Notes: a model not told the origin generated them from the sequence alone. A stretch of DNA of 64,000 nt from Adenophora triphylla var. japonica (GCA_022495995.1 JAFEMH010000978.1:1-64000); one strand, 5' to 3'. Shown: positions 45,451-57,778, counted from the first letter of the stretch. Program-made: numbers and translations.

Positions 45451-45642
45451 CTTGACAATTCGGAGGTTGTCACCTAGCGTTATCCCGTTATAACGAAATT
45501 AACGAAGGTGACTGGGAATAGAGCTTGATTGCTTAGGCGATAAGGGATATTTTCTGAAAAAGATGTTATCTTGGTTAAAAGATAACGGAAATTGCATGCC
45601 CAAGTGAAAGGTCCAGGGGCAGGATTGTAATTTCTGCTCAGA

Positions 45643-45722
45643 GCGAATGAAGCCGCCCGGCATGAGATGGAGAAAAAGGAGCCGTACGGCTAGAGACCTG
45701 TTTTTTCCAGATTATTTAAAAT
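45643..45722 (+). promoter_or_regulatory. Promoter of antisense gene 1 in B
   Basis: GCCGCCCGGC (45652-45661) and GCCGTACGGC (45681-45690) stand 29 bp apart. ATTATTTAAAAT (45711-45722) follows 20 bp on, and the ATG is at 45837. Spacing and order equal those of A. Confidence 0.6.
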
Positions 45723-45836
45723 AGGTTTGAACGGGCATTGGGCATTATTGCCACCAAAGAACTGCCGAGGAAGAGAGAGGAGAAGGGAGAGAAATTTTGA
45801 AATTCCTTCAATTCCCTTTGGCTCTACTGATTTGGA

Positions 45837-48411
45837 ATGGATCCGGAGGGGAACCCAATGCCGAGGCAAGCTAGAAGGAACATCTCCGCGGCTGCGAGAA
45901 GGAGGAGGAAGGAGCTCGTTCGGACGGAGAGGAAGTATGACTTCCTTACGCCTCCATCGGAGCTCTATCCGGGGAGAAGGGAGCATAAATCAATGAACCC
46001 TCGATCGGTTGGGGTAAGCATTCTCATTTTGCTCCAATCCGTCGATTTTTCTTGATTTTTGAATGATTTAGGGCTTGACCCGAACTTAGGAATTTTCTAG
46101 GATTTTTGAATGATTTTGAGATGCATGAACAACCTATGAGGCTAAGAATATGCATGTGCAATTTATTTGATGAAAATTATGAGAATGACTCACTTTTTTC
46201 TCGCAAATGAAGTAAGAATGAGAATTGTCTAAATATGAGACGGAGTTCTTGCCTTGTGCTAGAACTAGGTCAAAATTTTGAGAAAACATGATTTTGGAGG
46301 ATGAAAATGATTTCATGCATGCCATTTTATTTGAAAAATAATGCTTATGTGCAAAGAATCGTGAAAATTATGATTTTGTGCCTTAGGAAAGCAACGGGTT
46401 TAAAATGACATGTTTCAAATGATGAAAGTCACGTTTTTTTTTTATGCAAATGATGCTAAAAAACTTTTGTGAATGCTTTTCTTTTGAAAACACGTGCACT
46501 TTTGTGAATATATGCATGCTTTTGAAAATGATGAATGATTGACACCCTTCTTTTTGTGCTTGTCTACAGGAGAACAAGTCTAGAGGACCATCTGAGATAG
46601 CGGTCAGGCTTTGGCAGAGGATGCCGGATTTTGAGAAGAATGGGGTGAACCCCAAGAATTTGGTGAGGGCTACCGGCCTAGATTCGTTTGTGGAGGCCAT
46701 CGGCACGGGAATTCACATTACCTCAAAGAGCAAGGGCCTGGTTCAGGCTCTTTCTGAGTTTTGGTGGGACTCTACTCATAGTTTCCACCTGAGCTGGGGA
46801 GAGCTTACTGTGACTCCTACCGATTTCACAGCTATTACTGGCCTGCAGTTCACCGGGAGGCCCGTGACTTGGAGAGACCACATTATAGCTGAGGAGTTCC
46901 AGGCTTTGGTTGGATTTGAGCTGATTCCCAAGGGGGTGGGGATGGAGACGCGGAACGTCGAGGTGGCAGTTCAGACTTGCATGCAGAACTTTCTTTGCTA
47001 ATGATGTGGCCTTGCCAGCTGGCTAGAGCATTCATATGGTTGATGCTATCAGTCACTATCTTCGCTAATTCTGGGACGCTGGCCATGACTTGCCTCCTCG
47101 ACTCTCTGGAGGATGTGGACGGGATAGGGACGGTCTCTTGGGGAGAGGCCGGATTGGCGGAGTTGTACTTCTCGTTGGATATGTACAGTCGAAACAAAGC
47201 TGCTTCTATGGACTGCTTCTCATTTGCCCTTGAGGTAGTCCCCTTTCTTTTCTCTTTTCTCTTTTCTATCTTGAGACTTTTATGAGAGAGAGAATGACCT
47301 TTTGATGCTTTGAATATGCAGGCCTGGTTTTGCGAGGTGATCGGGTTCTTTCCTTGGAACCAGCAGAGTGATATCACCATTTTCCCTGCGATGGTTATTT
47401 GGAGGGAGATGTGAGGGATAGGTTCACGGGAAGACCCGGATCACTTTCGACTACAAGATGGTGAAGCTTGTGCTCAATAAGGATGGACCGGATGGAGTGG
47501 ACTTCTACCCTTGGGGCGGTATCAGGAGATTTTCTTTGGGAGATGCTATTGAGGTGACGAGGCGAGAGGAGGTGGCTCACGGGCTGACTTGCGACATCAT
47601 ATATCCGGGGACCGTTTCTCGAGCGGCATGGTCATGTCCCTCCATTGGACGCCATTACTCCACACGATCCTCCCGGCACGGATGCTTTGCAGCCCGGGGG
47701 CGCGGGCGGATGAGATTGAGAGGTACTAGGGAGGTATAGGCTGCGGAGGAGTATTTTGACATGGGTACCCCTACGCGTGTATGTGGAGCGGCGCCGAGGA
47801 CGCCACGTAAGGCGGCGGTCACTCGGGGATATGGGGAGGATGAGCCTGCGGCCCGTCTATCCCTCCTGCACACCTCTCATACGTCGTACACGGAGTACCG
47901 AGGAGGATGAGGATTCTGTCCACGACACGAGGGAGCCCCGGTATACCACCGCCACTGATATAGCACCGTGAGTATACTCTTAGGGTCTTATTCCCTTTTT
48001 AGCTTTCGCATTTTACGCTTTTTGCAATTTTACGAGATTTTCTTTTCTTTTCTCGGAGTTCCGGCTCGCACCTATGACGGGTTGGTCGGGCGCGAACGAG
48101 GGGCTGGAAAGACGTGTGCCGATCCTTGGTCAAGAAGGCGCTGCGCTACTAAAGCGTCAACAAGCGTGCAGGAGCCTGTGCGCAAAAGGAGGCATGTCGG
48201 GGGCGCAGCATCCTCTTCCTCGTCTTCGGAGTATTCATCCAGTGCCAGGCCTCAGGGGCGAGGTCCTAATGCTGATATCTTGGAGCAGCTGGCGGAGTAC
48301 GAGCACGACAACATCCCTCTTTCCGATGCGAGCGACCAGGAGGACGTGATGAGAGAGCCTAGCATCTATGAGCTGAGCAGTGATGAGGAGGAAGAAGAAT
48401 CTGAGGCCTAG
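45837..48411 (+). pseudogene. Element B antisense gene 1 (plant mobile domain, spliced)
   Basis: Exons by comparison with A: 45837-46013 (59 codons, same length as A), 46570-47234, 47322-47967, and about 48058-48411. Intron ends are GT-AG, except that the last acceptor has changed. Exon 2 keeps WWDSTHSFHLSWGE and ITGLQFTGRPV but is one base shorter than in A, with a frameshift near 46990 (reading CMQNFLC then stop). Exon 3 is 14 bases shorter and has several frameshifts. Exon 4 keeps EPVRKRRHVGG and LSSDEEEEESEA. It carries CAG at both places where A has TAG. Confidence 0.8.
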
Positions 48412-48752
48412 GGGGTCTCTAGAGTAGATTTGGAACAAGAACAAACAATGAACACTTTTTTATGCACAACTTGTTTATTTTTTGCTTTATTTTGGCGCCG
48501 ATGGGGCGAAGACATTGTATTTACGCTTTATTTACTTTTCTAATTTATGCTTTTTCAATTTGCATATTATCTGAGCCTTGGGGCGATTTTTTGCTTGGAA
48601 TCGGGGCTGAAACTGGGCCAAAATGATTTATAATGGTGTATAAATGCTTGAATGGCTTCTGGATATGTTTTTGTACAGGTTTTGGTTGAAAAAGTGGGGT
48701 GAAAACTCCCTTGGGCAGCAACTTTGGTTGCTGCAGAATTTTTTTCTGCAGA

Positions 48753-48844
48753 GGGCTAATGTAGCCGTGCGGCATGGCCTTGAGGGCAAATGAAGCCGTG
48801 CGGCTCACAGTTCTGTCTGAACTGGTTATTTTCTGAATAAAAGC
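48753..48844 (+). promoter_or_regulatory. Promoter of antisense gene 2 in B
   Basis: GCCGTGCGGC occurs twice exactly (48764-48773 and 48795-48804), 31 bp apart, each after AATGTA/AATGAA. TATA-like CTGAATAAAAGC (48833-48844) lies 28 bp on, and the ATG is at 48943. The CAGTTC/GAACTG inverted repeat of A is present. Confidence 0.65.
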
Positions 48845-48942
48845 AAGGCTTGGCCATTTCATTTCATTTTCACTCTAGATTTGTCCCAATTGTTCCCAGA
48901 GCATATTTTGGACCTAAAAGCACCATCTTTGATCATTTTGCG

Positions 48943-50445
48943 ATGGAGAAGCCCGTCAGATTGCAAAGGGGGAAGCGAGACCATTTTCTATCCGGTTTTC
49001 AATCTTGGGCGAGAGATAACATCCAAAATCACAAGGGGCTGCTTGATTCTTCCTTCAAGATCAAGTCTTTATGGCATTTGAGGGATCTCCCGCCCGATTG
49101 GGACCTGTTGAGAGCCGCAAAGAAAGTTCGGGGACGTCAGGAGACATGTTTCTTGCTTTTCTTACAACGAAATCGTCCCAACGCACGAAGACTTCGAGCC
49201 TTGATTGGGGGTCCCGAGGCGAGGCTATATCTATTCCGCTGATCGGAGACGTGCCGGTGGCGGTAAAGCTTGCATCTTTTGCGAATTCCTGCGGGAGAGG
49301 CTGAGGAGATGATGGTAGCTTCGGACAGGATTGACCTTTCTGAGATCCCGGGCAGGTTTGGATCTCCAGCTATGGCTGCTACCATGGTGGCTATGGATGC
49401 TTTCATTCTCTGCGTATTCTCTGTTCTGTTCACTACTGAGTCCGTGGGGATCTGTCATAGTGGTCTCCTGGACATGGTCAGAGACTGCGAGTGGGAAGGA
49501 TATCGTCCCACTTGGTTTTGGGGGAGACTTTGCATGGGATCGACAGGATGGCTCGGGAGACCATTTCATGAGATCCGGGAGTCCGGCGTGTTGACCTTGT
49601 GGGCTGCGGGGAGAGGCTCGGGGCTTTGCACGGGGCTTTGCCGACTCGGTGCCCTTGGGTGATTTCTCGGAGAGGTGCACCTAGGCGGCGAGGAACGGGG
49701 TAGGCTGGAGGCGATGATGGCTAGGCTATCCACTTCGGACATCCGTTGGTGGATACCACACCTGGAGGTTGCGGACCCAGGAGGATATTTCGGGAGTCTT
49801 ATGTTGTGAGGGTTCCGAGATTCTGCCGGTCATCCTTCTACATACCCCGCTTGGTATCCGGGCGGTTTGGGGCTTTACGGGAGCCTTTGAGTGGCTGGGA
49901 GGACATCCGGACCATGGAGGTGGTGTCATTGGACATGAGGGATCCAGCCCGGCTTCTCTTTCTTCTCGAGGGCTTGGACACATCTTGCTTTCCCACCCGG
50001 GGCTATCTTTAGGAACAGGAAGAGCACGATCTTGACCACTGTCTACTTGGGTGAGTACGAGAGGGAGATGGGAGCGACTCGGGTCATCTTGGAGGAGAGA
50101 CGTCGAGCTTTATTGGGAGGCGGCTGCGACTCGAGTAGGACTTTGAGGAGAGGCGAGGCTAAGGCCAGTTGCCATAACCAGTCACGTGACTTGGTCAGGG
50201 ATATGGAGGCTCGGTACAAGAGGTTGTCCGAGGTCGCTCCTTTGACTGAGGCTCAGAGGGAGGAGGTGCGGACTCGTGCTCGGATAGAGAGAGCACTTAT
50301 TGACACGGGTTTGGTGGAGGCTCCAGTGAGGATACCAGAGGTCGGAATGAGGGATACCGACATCATTGAGAAGAAAAGGAAAAAGACTCGACGAGGCCGA
50401 GGAAAAGGGAAGAAGACTGAAGAAGACTCAGCGAATGACGACTGA
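48943..50445 (+). pseudogene. Element B antisense gene 2 (DUF7745-like, broken)
   Basis: The ATG at 48943 (MEKPVRLQRGKRDHF) supplies the start lost in A. DLPPDWDLLRAA is in frame. A frameshift near 49120 disrupts the FWD..HVYCFSYNE part, and others lie in the middle third. The region with SVGICHSGLLDMVRD and the C-terminal part from about 50032 (ERRRALLGGGCDSSRTLR, then SEVAPLTEAQREE and RRGRGKGKKTEED) are readable. The total length equals that of A. Function unknown. Confidence 0.75.
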
Positions 50446-50720
50446 CAAGTCTTTTCTCAAGATCCTCTTATTGCCATTTTGCAAACACATTAGTTTATTT
50501 AGGCATTTTATTGTATTTTAGATCTTTGTAGCAGGTTTAGCAGAGTCAAGAGGTAGACCGTGCTTGAACTCATCAAGAAGTTTTTAACTTGTAATGAACA
50601 AGAAATATTATCTTAGAAATTAGTCAAGACACATTTCATGGAAATTCAAATGTCTTCTTTTTTTTTTTTTTTGATCAGGACACATTTCATGGAAACTTAA
50701 TCGTCCTTTTATTGTTTAGA

Positions 50721-50787
50721 CCGAACCATATATGGATACCTACGTTCCCCTTTTACAAGAAAGACTAAGGGGCTCAGGTCTTCGTAG
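50721..50787 (-). other. Hairpin module, post-integrase copy (element B)
   Basis: On the - strand: CTACG (50787-50783), CCCCTT and AAGGGG inner stem, CGTAG (50744-50740), then ATCCATATATGGTTCGGTC with a CCAT/ATGG hairpin. The inner loop (AGTCTTTCTTGTAA) is identical to A. Confidence 0.75.
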
Positions 50788-51050
50788 TTCATTCTGGTGA
50801 ACTAAAATTTTCATGTGCAGCCCTGTTTTTTGCCTAGACCGCCCTTTTTGGGGTTTTCAGCCTAGCTGGGCATTACTCTTTTTGCACTAAGATTTTTTTC
50901 TTTTTTTTTTTATGTGCAACCCTGTCTTTTGCCTAGACCGCCCTTTTTGGGGTTTTAAGCCTAGCTGGGTATTACTCTTTTTGCACTTTTTTTTTTTATT
51001 ATATATATATATATTTTTTTATTTTTTTAGATATAGTATCTTTTGAGCTT
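50788..51050. other. Duplicated spacer
   Basis: A stretch with GTGCAGCCCTGTTTTTTGCC and TAGACCGCCCTTTTTGGGGT occurs twice (50815-50890 and 50913-50985). A has one copy (40496-40545). Poly-T and (TA)n tracts end it. There is no gene. Confidence 0.6.
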
Positions 51051-51057
51051 ATCACCG

Positions 51058-52217
51058 TTATTTGGGTGGACAAAGGGATTGCCATCCAAGTCTCGCAAGC
51101 TTCATGGCTCCTCCCGATAGTATCTTACGCACCACATAAGGGCCGATCCAAACGGGTTCCCATTTTCCCGGGGTTGTCTGCGGTAGGGGCTTTACTTTCG
51201 GCACTAAGTCACCCTCTTTGATGTCTCTGGCCTTGACTTTTTTATCAAACGCTCTGGCCATTCGCCTCTTGTAGGCTCGGGTGTGTTCCATGGCTTTTAG
51301 CCTTCTCTCGTCAAGCAGGGCTAACTCATCATGTCGGCTGCGCAACCATTCCACTTCGTTGACACTGTTTTCCAGGAGGACCCTTAATGACGGGATTTCC
51401 AACTCCACTGGTAACACGGCTTCCATCCCGTAAGTTAGGGCAAAAGGAGTTTCTCCTGTGGGCTGTTCGACGGACGTTACGTAGCCCCGAGTGCTAGGTG
51501 CGGCTTTTCGGGCCAATCACGACCACGGGTGGCCATCTTAGGATGATCCGCTCGAGTGTCTTATTAGCGGCTTCCACGGCTCCATTGGTGCGAGGTGCAT
51601 GCGGGGACGACTTGTGGCGAGTAACTCTGAATTCGACGGCAGTCTATCGCAATCTCCTTCGAAGTGTGACCCATTATCGAAATGATCTCGTTGGGCACCC
51701 CATATCTGCACATTATGTTTTCTTTGATGAACTGGGCCACTTTTACGGAAGTGAGGACCTTGTAGGACTTGGCCTCTACCCACTTGGTGAAGTAGTCGAT
51801 GGCTACCAACACGAACTCGTGCCCATTGCTTCCTGTCGGGGCTATTTTCCCTATCACGTCAATGCCCCAAGTTGCAAACGGCCAAGGAGTCGTCATGCGG
51901 TACAGTGTCGTGAGGTGGGAGATGGTTGAGGTTGGCAAACCGCCGGCACTTGTCGCGAGTTCGGGCGTCTTTGGACGCGATCTGTCTCCATGGAGATCCG
52001 GTAGTAACCCATTCTGAGGATCACTTGCATCGGGGCTCCGGCATTCATGTGGGGACCGCAAGGACCATTGTGGACTTCGGTCATCAACTCTCTGGCTCTT
52101 TCTTGAGTGACACATAAGAGGAGTGGTCCCCGATAGCGTTTCTTGTACGGGTTGCCTCCTAGGATGACATAATGGGAGGCCAACCTTTTCGGGGCTCGCA
52201 AGCTTTTGGCTCGACAC
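51058..52217 (-). pseudogene. Element B integrase (broken)
   Basis: The N-terminal linker and zinc finger (SHYVILGGNPYKKR, VHNGPCGPHMNAG) are readable from 52201. The CxxC pair is damaged by a frameshift. The core keeps WGIDVIGKI, but a frameshift destroys the ISDNG motif (near 51680). The EAAN-type third acidic region is shifted. YGMEAVLPVELEIPSLRVL and the C-terminal GGAMKLA region follow to 51058. The sequence is close to A (40530-41588) but carries more small insertions and deletions. Confidence 0.85.
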
Positions 52218-52228
52218 CTTCTTTTGGT

Positions 52229-53189
52229 CTACCTTCTTCGTCTCTGAAAGCCGACTCTCCGTCTTTGAGGAATTGGTAAATCTGATTGTACCAAGGTTCC
52301 TTTATGGGCTCGGGTCCCAGGGTCTACTTCACAACGTAAGGCCGGGGCTTCTCTTCTACCCACTCTAAAGGGCTTTATGGCTTTTCCCTCGGGGATCTCT
52401 ACCAATGAGGCTAGAGTAGCTAGGGCATCTGCGAATCTGTTCTTTTCCCTCGGCAAGTAGTGGAAAGTCACTTCTCTGAACTGTCCGATCCAACTCCTCC
52501 ATATGGGCATGATACCGTTGCAGATTAGGGTCCACAGTCTTCCACTTGTTGGAGACTTGGTTGATGATCGGGGCCGAGTCTCCGTAAACTTCGAGCTCCT
52601 TGACATTTCTTTCTAAGGCGGCCTCCAAACCGGCAATGCGAGGCTTCATACTCGGCGACATTGTTCGTGGCAAGAAAGTTCAACTTGAGGGCTATGGGGG
52701 TATGCTCATCTTTCGGATCGACCAATAGCATTCCTACACCATTTCCTCTTTTGTTAGCGGCTCCGTCAAAGAACAATTGCCATCTATTCTCGAGCTCAAC
52801 CGCAAAGATCCCTTCATGCAGGAATTGGGGTTCGGGCCCTCTATCTTCATTACTTGGGAAGTTCGCCGGGTGATCGACAATGCTTGACCCTTGATGGCCT
52901 TTACGGTCACATAGTTGATGTCGTATTACGCCAAGAAGAAGGACCACTTCGCTAAACGCATCGAGAGGGAAGGCTTGTCAAAGATGTACTTGATGGGGTC
53001 CATTTTCGAGACCAAATTCACGGGGTGGGCTTGCATATAATGCTTCAATTTGCCGACTACCCGGACCGATCTGCCACGGGTCTTTTCACATCTTGAGTAA
53101 TTGAGCTCACTCCCCCGTAGCCTCCGGCGACAAAGTAAATGGCGTTTTCTACCCGAGAGTCTTTCTTTTCTGAGCAAGCATAGCCCCAA
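52229..53189 (-). pseudogene. Element B RNase H pair (broken)
   Basis: The first part (53189-52926) reads ELNYSRCEKT, then LVSKMDPIKYIFDKP: the usual Ty3/gypsy RNase H end. A second RNase H follows: WQLFFDGAANKRGNG (near 52790), NNVAEYEA, then after a frameshift VYGDSAPIINQV. FDGA, AEYEA and GDS provide the acidic residues. An extra plant-type RNase H is a known mark of Tat elements. The linker runs on through SLVEIPEGKAIKPF, the sequence found in the palindrome at 177-300. Confidence 0.8.
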
Positions 53190-54310
53190 CCGCGCCTTGT
53201 ACAGTGACGGTGAGATAGAGTAGAAGAGGCTTACGTCTATGTGGGGGAATAGTACCGGGGATGTACTAAGTATGCCTTGATCTGGTCAAAGGCATCTTGG
53301 CATTCTTCGGTCCATTACGTGTCCACATTCTTCTTCATGAACTTGAAGATGGTGGTCAACCGATTGACGAAACGGCTGATGTCTTGCAATTTACCCATGA
53401 AGCTCTTGACTTACGTGCGGGTTTGAGGTGGCCTCATATCCATGATGGCTTTGATCTTTCGGGGTCAACTTCTATACCTCGCTCCGTGACCATATACCCA
53501 AGCACTTTTCCCCTTGTCACTCCGAAGGTGCATTTGGCGGGGTTTAGTCTCATGGAATGCTTTGTCTCAACCTCTCAAAGAATCTTCGTAGGTCAACAAA
53601 GTGCTGCCCACCCTCTCCTTTGGAGTGGATTATCATATCATCTACGTAGACCTCAATCTCCTTGTGGATCATGTCATGAAAAAGCGCGGTCGCTGTCCTT
53701 TGGTAAGTAGCCCCGGCATTCTTGAGCCCGAATGGCATTGCTGTATAACGATGGGTTCCCCATGGTGTGGTGAAGGCTGTCTTTTCTTGGTCTTCCTCGG
53801 CCATCTTGATCTGGTTGTAGCACAAAAACCATCAACGAAGGATTTGACTTCGTAGTTGGCGGTGGAGTCCACCAGATGTCTATGTTTGGCGGAGGGTAGT
53901 CGTCTTTGGGGCTGGCCTTGTTCGGATCTCGGAAATCCACACGGCGGCGCACCTTCCCATTGGCCTTGGTTACGGTCACGATGTTGGACAACCATGTCGG
54001 GTATTCAATGACTCGATGAACCCTACCCGCAGTAGCTTCTCAATTTCTTCTTTGACCTGTAGAGACCATTCCGGCTTGATCTTTCTCGGTTTACGCTTTG
54101 CGGCTTAGCATCGGTGCTAGAGGGATTACTGTGTTCTACTATCGAACCGTCTAGCTCCGGCATATCCTTGTATGACCATGCAAACACATCGACGTATTCT
54201 ACGAGCGGCTCAATCAATCTGTCCCTTTCAACCCCCTGGAAGAAGCTTCCAATCTGTGTCTCTTTAGGTTCCTCAATAGTACCCAAGTTCACACTTATCA
54301 AAACCTCCTC
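53190..54310 (-). pseudogene. Element B reverse transcriptase (broken)
   Basis: It starts with PKETQIGSFFQGVERDRL and DVFAWSYKDMPELD (54301-54130). WLSNIVTVTKANGKVRRRVDF and DPNKASPKDDYPPP follow. The central part (53550-53825) reads GLKNAGATYQR, then VYVDDMIIHSK, so the catalytic YVDD is intact. At least two frameshifts separate these parts, and the C-terminal side towards 53190 is poorly readable. Confidence 0.88.
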
Positions 54311-55081
54311 GGCGGCTTGGGCCCGATTTTCCTCTTTTTCGAAACCTTCTTAAAGATTTCTTTAATGTATTGTTCGTTTAGTGTGTTTGCATCTTGTTCA
54401 AATGATTCATTATTAAGCTTGTTGTTAAGTTTTGAGTTAATTTATCATTTGTTAAGTTGGCAATAAGAGGATAATCGAAAGATTTGTCATTTCATTCAAA
54501 ATAAGGGGAAAGATGACATTGATTACATTTTCATAATCCTCGGGCGTGAGGCCTTCGGATGACTCTCGAGGACTGGAATTCAAAGATTCCCGACTCGACC
54601 GAATAGACAACAGGGTGTTTGACACGACTGGTTGAGAAGGACGGGGTACCAATCCAAGCTCCGTGATCATTTGCCGTCGATCGCTATCGGCCCCGAGAAT
54701 GTCTCCCAATTCTTTAATGGCATTTCTGTCTTAGTCACCAAAGTGCGAGGATCAAAATGACTTTCACCATTGTCTCCAATAACGGCAACTATCTCATCGT
54801 CTCGAACCGAAATCGATCAAGTCTGGGATTTGTGCTTCTTCGTCAAACAACTCTTGCAAACCCCACCTGACTGTCTTCACTGCTGGCGCCTTCTATCTAG
54901 CCGATCTTTGGAAGAGCTAACTCAAAGGCGGAGATGTCCATTGTCCCGGATGCGACTCTTTGACACCGGCCGGATTTCCTTTGAAGACGTACTCATTACG
55001 AACGGTAGTGGTAGCCCTGTGGATATCCGGCAAATCAAGGAACATTCTTCGAACGGGATTGGCCGGCTTTCCCTAACTTTC
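54311..55081 (-). other. Protease-RT linker region of B
   Basis: No domain is recognised. One frame (54452-54709, - strand) reads MGDILGADSDRRQM and a Ser-rich stretch. 54350-54450 is AT-rich. In intact Tat polyproteins a poorly conserved linker lies here. Confidence 0.5.
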
Positions 55082-56118
55082 TCAAGGTTCTCTAGAAGGG
55101 TTTTCGCAAGGAGATCTCGCGATCACTTTCATCATATTGTGTCCCTCCTTTTGTAAAGTAATGGGTCGAGACAGACCGTAAGGATGGAGCCGGACCCCTT
55201 CACCTTTCGTGCCTTTAGCTTTTCCGGCATCCCGAGAGTTCGGTTTGTACCCCAAGCCATATCTCGGTAGTCTCTGTTCCTTCACATCAATGATGGTGTT
55301 ACGACCTTGAAGTCTTCTACCTAATCCAAGTCCCGGAAGATAACTCATTTTTCGCATCATTCTCATGGCAGGAGGGATTTTATCGGTAGTAGTGGTGAGG
55401 TCGGTGCAACACACTTGTGCCTTGGAAGAAGCTACGGAGAATACGGTCAATGCTAACCCTTCATCATCGTGCTTGATCTCCAATATCGGGATATCCCCAA
55501 AGTCTTTGGTTCCTTCTACCGTGACACTTTCGTCTCCATAAATGGTGGTGATAGTTCCATCACTCGACCGAAATTTGACGCACCGATGCAAAGTAGAGGC
55601 TACCCCGTTTATCCGGTGGATCCAAGGCCGTCCCAAAGAAGGCAAGAAATGAAATCGGAATGTCAATAACTTGAAAGTCAACGTCCATGACCTTTTTCCG
55701 AACCACATCTTGAGAGTGGCGATCCCCAAAACCGATCGTGCGGTGAGTCATAGGCCTTAATAGTCTCGACTAGAAGGCTTTAAGTCCGTTGGCTTCGGAT
55801 CCAATAAATCCATCATTTTAGCCGGCAAGACATTCATTGCGACCCTCAGTCGACTAATACTCGTGGCAATCGACGCTCTTCTAACCGGACCGTGATGTAA
55901 AGAGGTTCGTTGTGACTAGCCCCATACTTTGGCGGGTCTAAGTCGGTGAAGGTAATGATGTTTCCGTAGTGGATATTTCCAATCATTTGGACGACCTCAA
56001 CCGGGGTGACATCTATGGGCACCATGGTCTTGGCCAAACTTTCTTCTAGCTTCAACTTATGAGGGTATGAAGAGGTCAACAGGGACCATAAGGAGATATT
56101 GGCTTGGGTACACTTCAA
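55082..56118 (-). pseudogene. Element B protease with G-patch (broken)
   Basis: From 56118: QANISLWSLLTSSYPHKLKL, KTMVPIDVTPVEVVQM, GNIITFTDLDPPKYG. The catalytic region near 55855-55830 reads LVD, a stop, then GS and MNVLPA. Next come IATLKMWFGKR and LGRPWIHRINGVASTLHRC, with a small frameshift between. The G-patch-like PGLGLGRRLQGRN and YGLGYKPN (near 55260-55330) are intact. It pairs domain for domain with element 2 15441-16562. Confidence 0.85.
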
Positions 56119-57778
56119 CCGAGTTAGGACTGGATCCTCCTTATCGAGTCGGGCTTTTCTCGCTTCGGCTTATAAGGTCTTTTATCTCGTTTTTGGCTCG
56201 TAGACGGTGCTTCTTTTGTCACCCTTAGCCGCTCAACATTCATCCGCCTGCATCCGAGTCATCACATAGACATTGGATTTTCCTTGGTCATTATTCCTAC
56301 CGGAGGATTCTGTCAATTCTTTCAAAGTCGAGGCGGATCCTTGCGGCGTATGGCCAATTCTGCCGATTGATCTCGATTGACGGTGCCGCCGGAAGCATAG
56401 GCGGCTTCCCGAATGGGTCCTGTGTTACCGGCTTTTTGACCTTTTCTGAGTTGGACCGGCTGATTTCAACTTCACATTCTCCGTTTAAAGCTTTCACGAG
56501 TCTCATTCAAACTTTTCAAAGTCGGCATGCAACAAGAATTATCACTTCCGAAGTTTGGAGCTTGGCAAATGGCTTTCTCATCCGAACCTAGCAACTTCTT
56601 TAACAGAGTAGGATCACATTCCTCATCACTTGTCAAGCATGTCTTTTCTTTCCCGGGGTCAACCTTCGACGGCATCTTTGACGTTGGCCAAACATTTTCT
56701 CAAGTGTGAAATTCCATCATCAATAAGGATTTCTGCGGGGTCAAACCTCATGGCGGGTTCCTTTTCCTTACCGTCAGAGAGATTTTCCGGGCTTTTTGGC
56801 TTCGGGCTAACCACTCCTCTATTGTCCCTTCCGGCACTTCGATCGTGTCTTCATCGGTGTCACTACCGTAGCTCTCGTGGGAACTTTCGCCTTGACTACG
56901 ATGACCAATGAGGGCAAAAGCAGGTCGGGATACTTGACGCCATATGAGGGGTATCTCGGACTCTTCCTCGGGCTTAGGGATTACCAGAAAACATCATTAT
57001 CATCGTAGGACATAAAGGGGACTGGGTCGCCTCTAAACTCGTGACTCTTTCCAAGGCATCCATACATTCTTCTTCGTACCAAGTTTCAGAGTGACTACTA
57101 ACACCGTGATAGAGTCTACCCTTCCCGATGAGAGTTTGGCTTCGGCGACGCTTACATGTTCCAGATCGGTGGGCGGAGCCCACTTCCCTCTTTTGGCTAA
57201 AGCTTCGATCAAGTTCCTCCATTCACCTACCAAGTCCTTGTACGGAGTATTGAACTCTAGGATATAGGACTCATACACTACCTCATCCTTCTCCGAGCCT
57301 TTGCATAGGCTGCAGATACACTTTGAAGTGATTTCATCCCCTATTCCAGGTTTGTGGCTTTCTACCTCATCTTGCCCTTCGGGTTTCACTTCCGTTGGCT
57401 CCAAGTCCATCCCTTTTACTGAACTGTCATCGTCGCTGTAAATCCATCCATTCCTATTCTCATTTCCGACCGACTCTTCACCGTAGCCGTCCGAGAGGTA
57501 GGCAAATTCACGTGCATTGACAAAATTGGAAAGGTCAAATTGGCACCGGGATTCCAAAGTAGGCTCAGCCGAAAGGAGGAAAAAGGTCCCGTGGGGGGAT
57601 GCAGAGGAAGCGAGGGTGTCGGGACCCTAACAGCTTGGGGTATTGGAGAAGACTGAGAAGGGACGGTCTTTGGCAATGGGTTATATGAAGATGGGGGAGG
57701 GCATTGGTTATAGGCTAGCTCTTCTTCCCTAGTCATCTGGTTACCCAAACCAGCACTGTTCTCTGTCAAATCGGCCAT
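56119..57778 (-). pseudogene. Element B gag-like region, largely unrecognised
   Basis: The ATG at 57778 opens MADLTENSAGLGNQMTREEE, comparable with the gag start of element 2. A Pro/Ser-rich stretch follows. After a frameshift there is a frame with CICSLCKGSEKDEVVYESY and LVGEWRNLIEALAKRGKWAP (57033-57557), and later an acidic, Ser-rich stretch (EESYGSDTDEDTIEVPEGT-like, near 56840). No CxFHxxxGHxTxNC knuckle could be found, although element 2 has two. The real capsid part may be lost or replaced. Function beyond gag position is not assigned. Confidence 0.5.
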
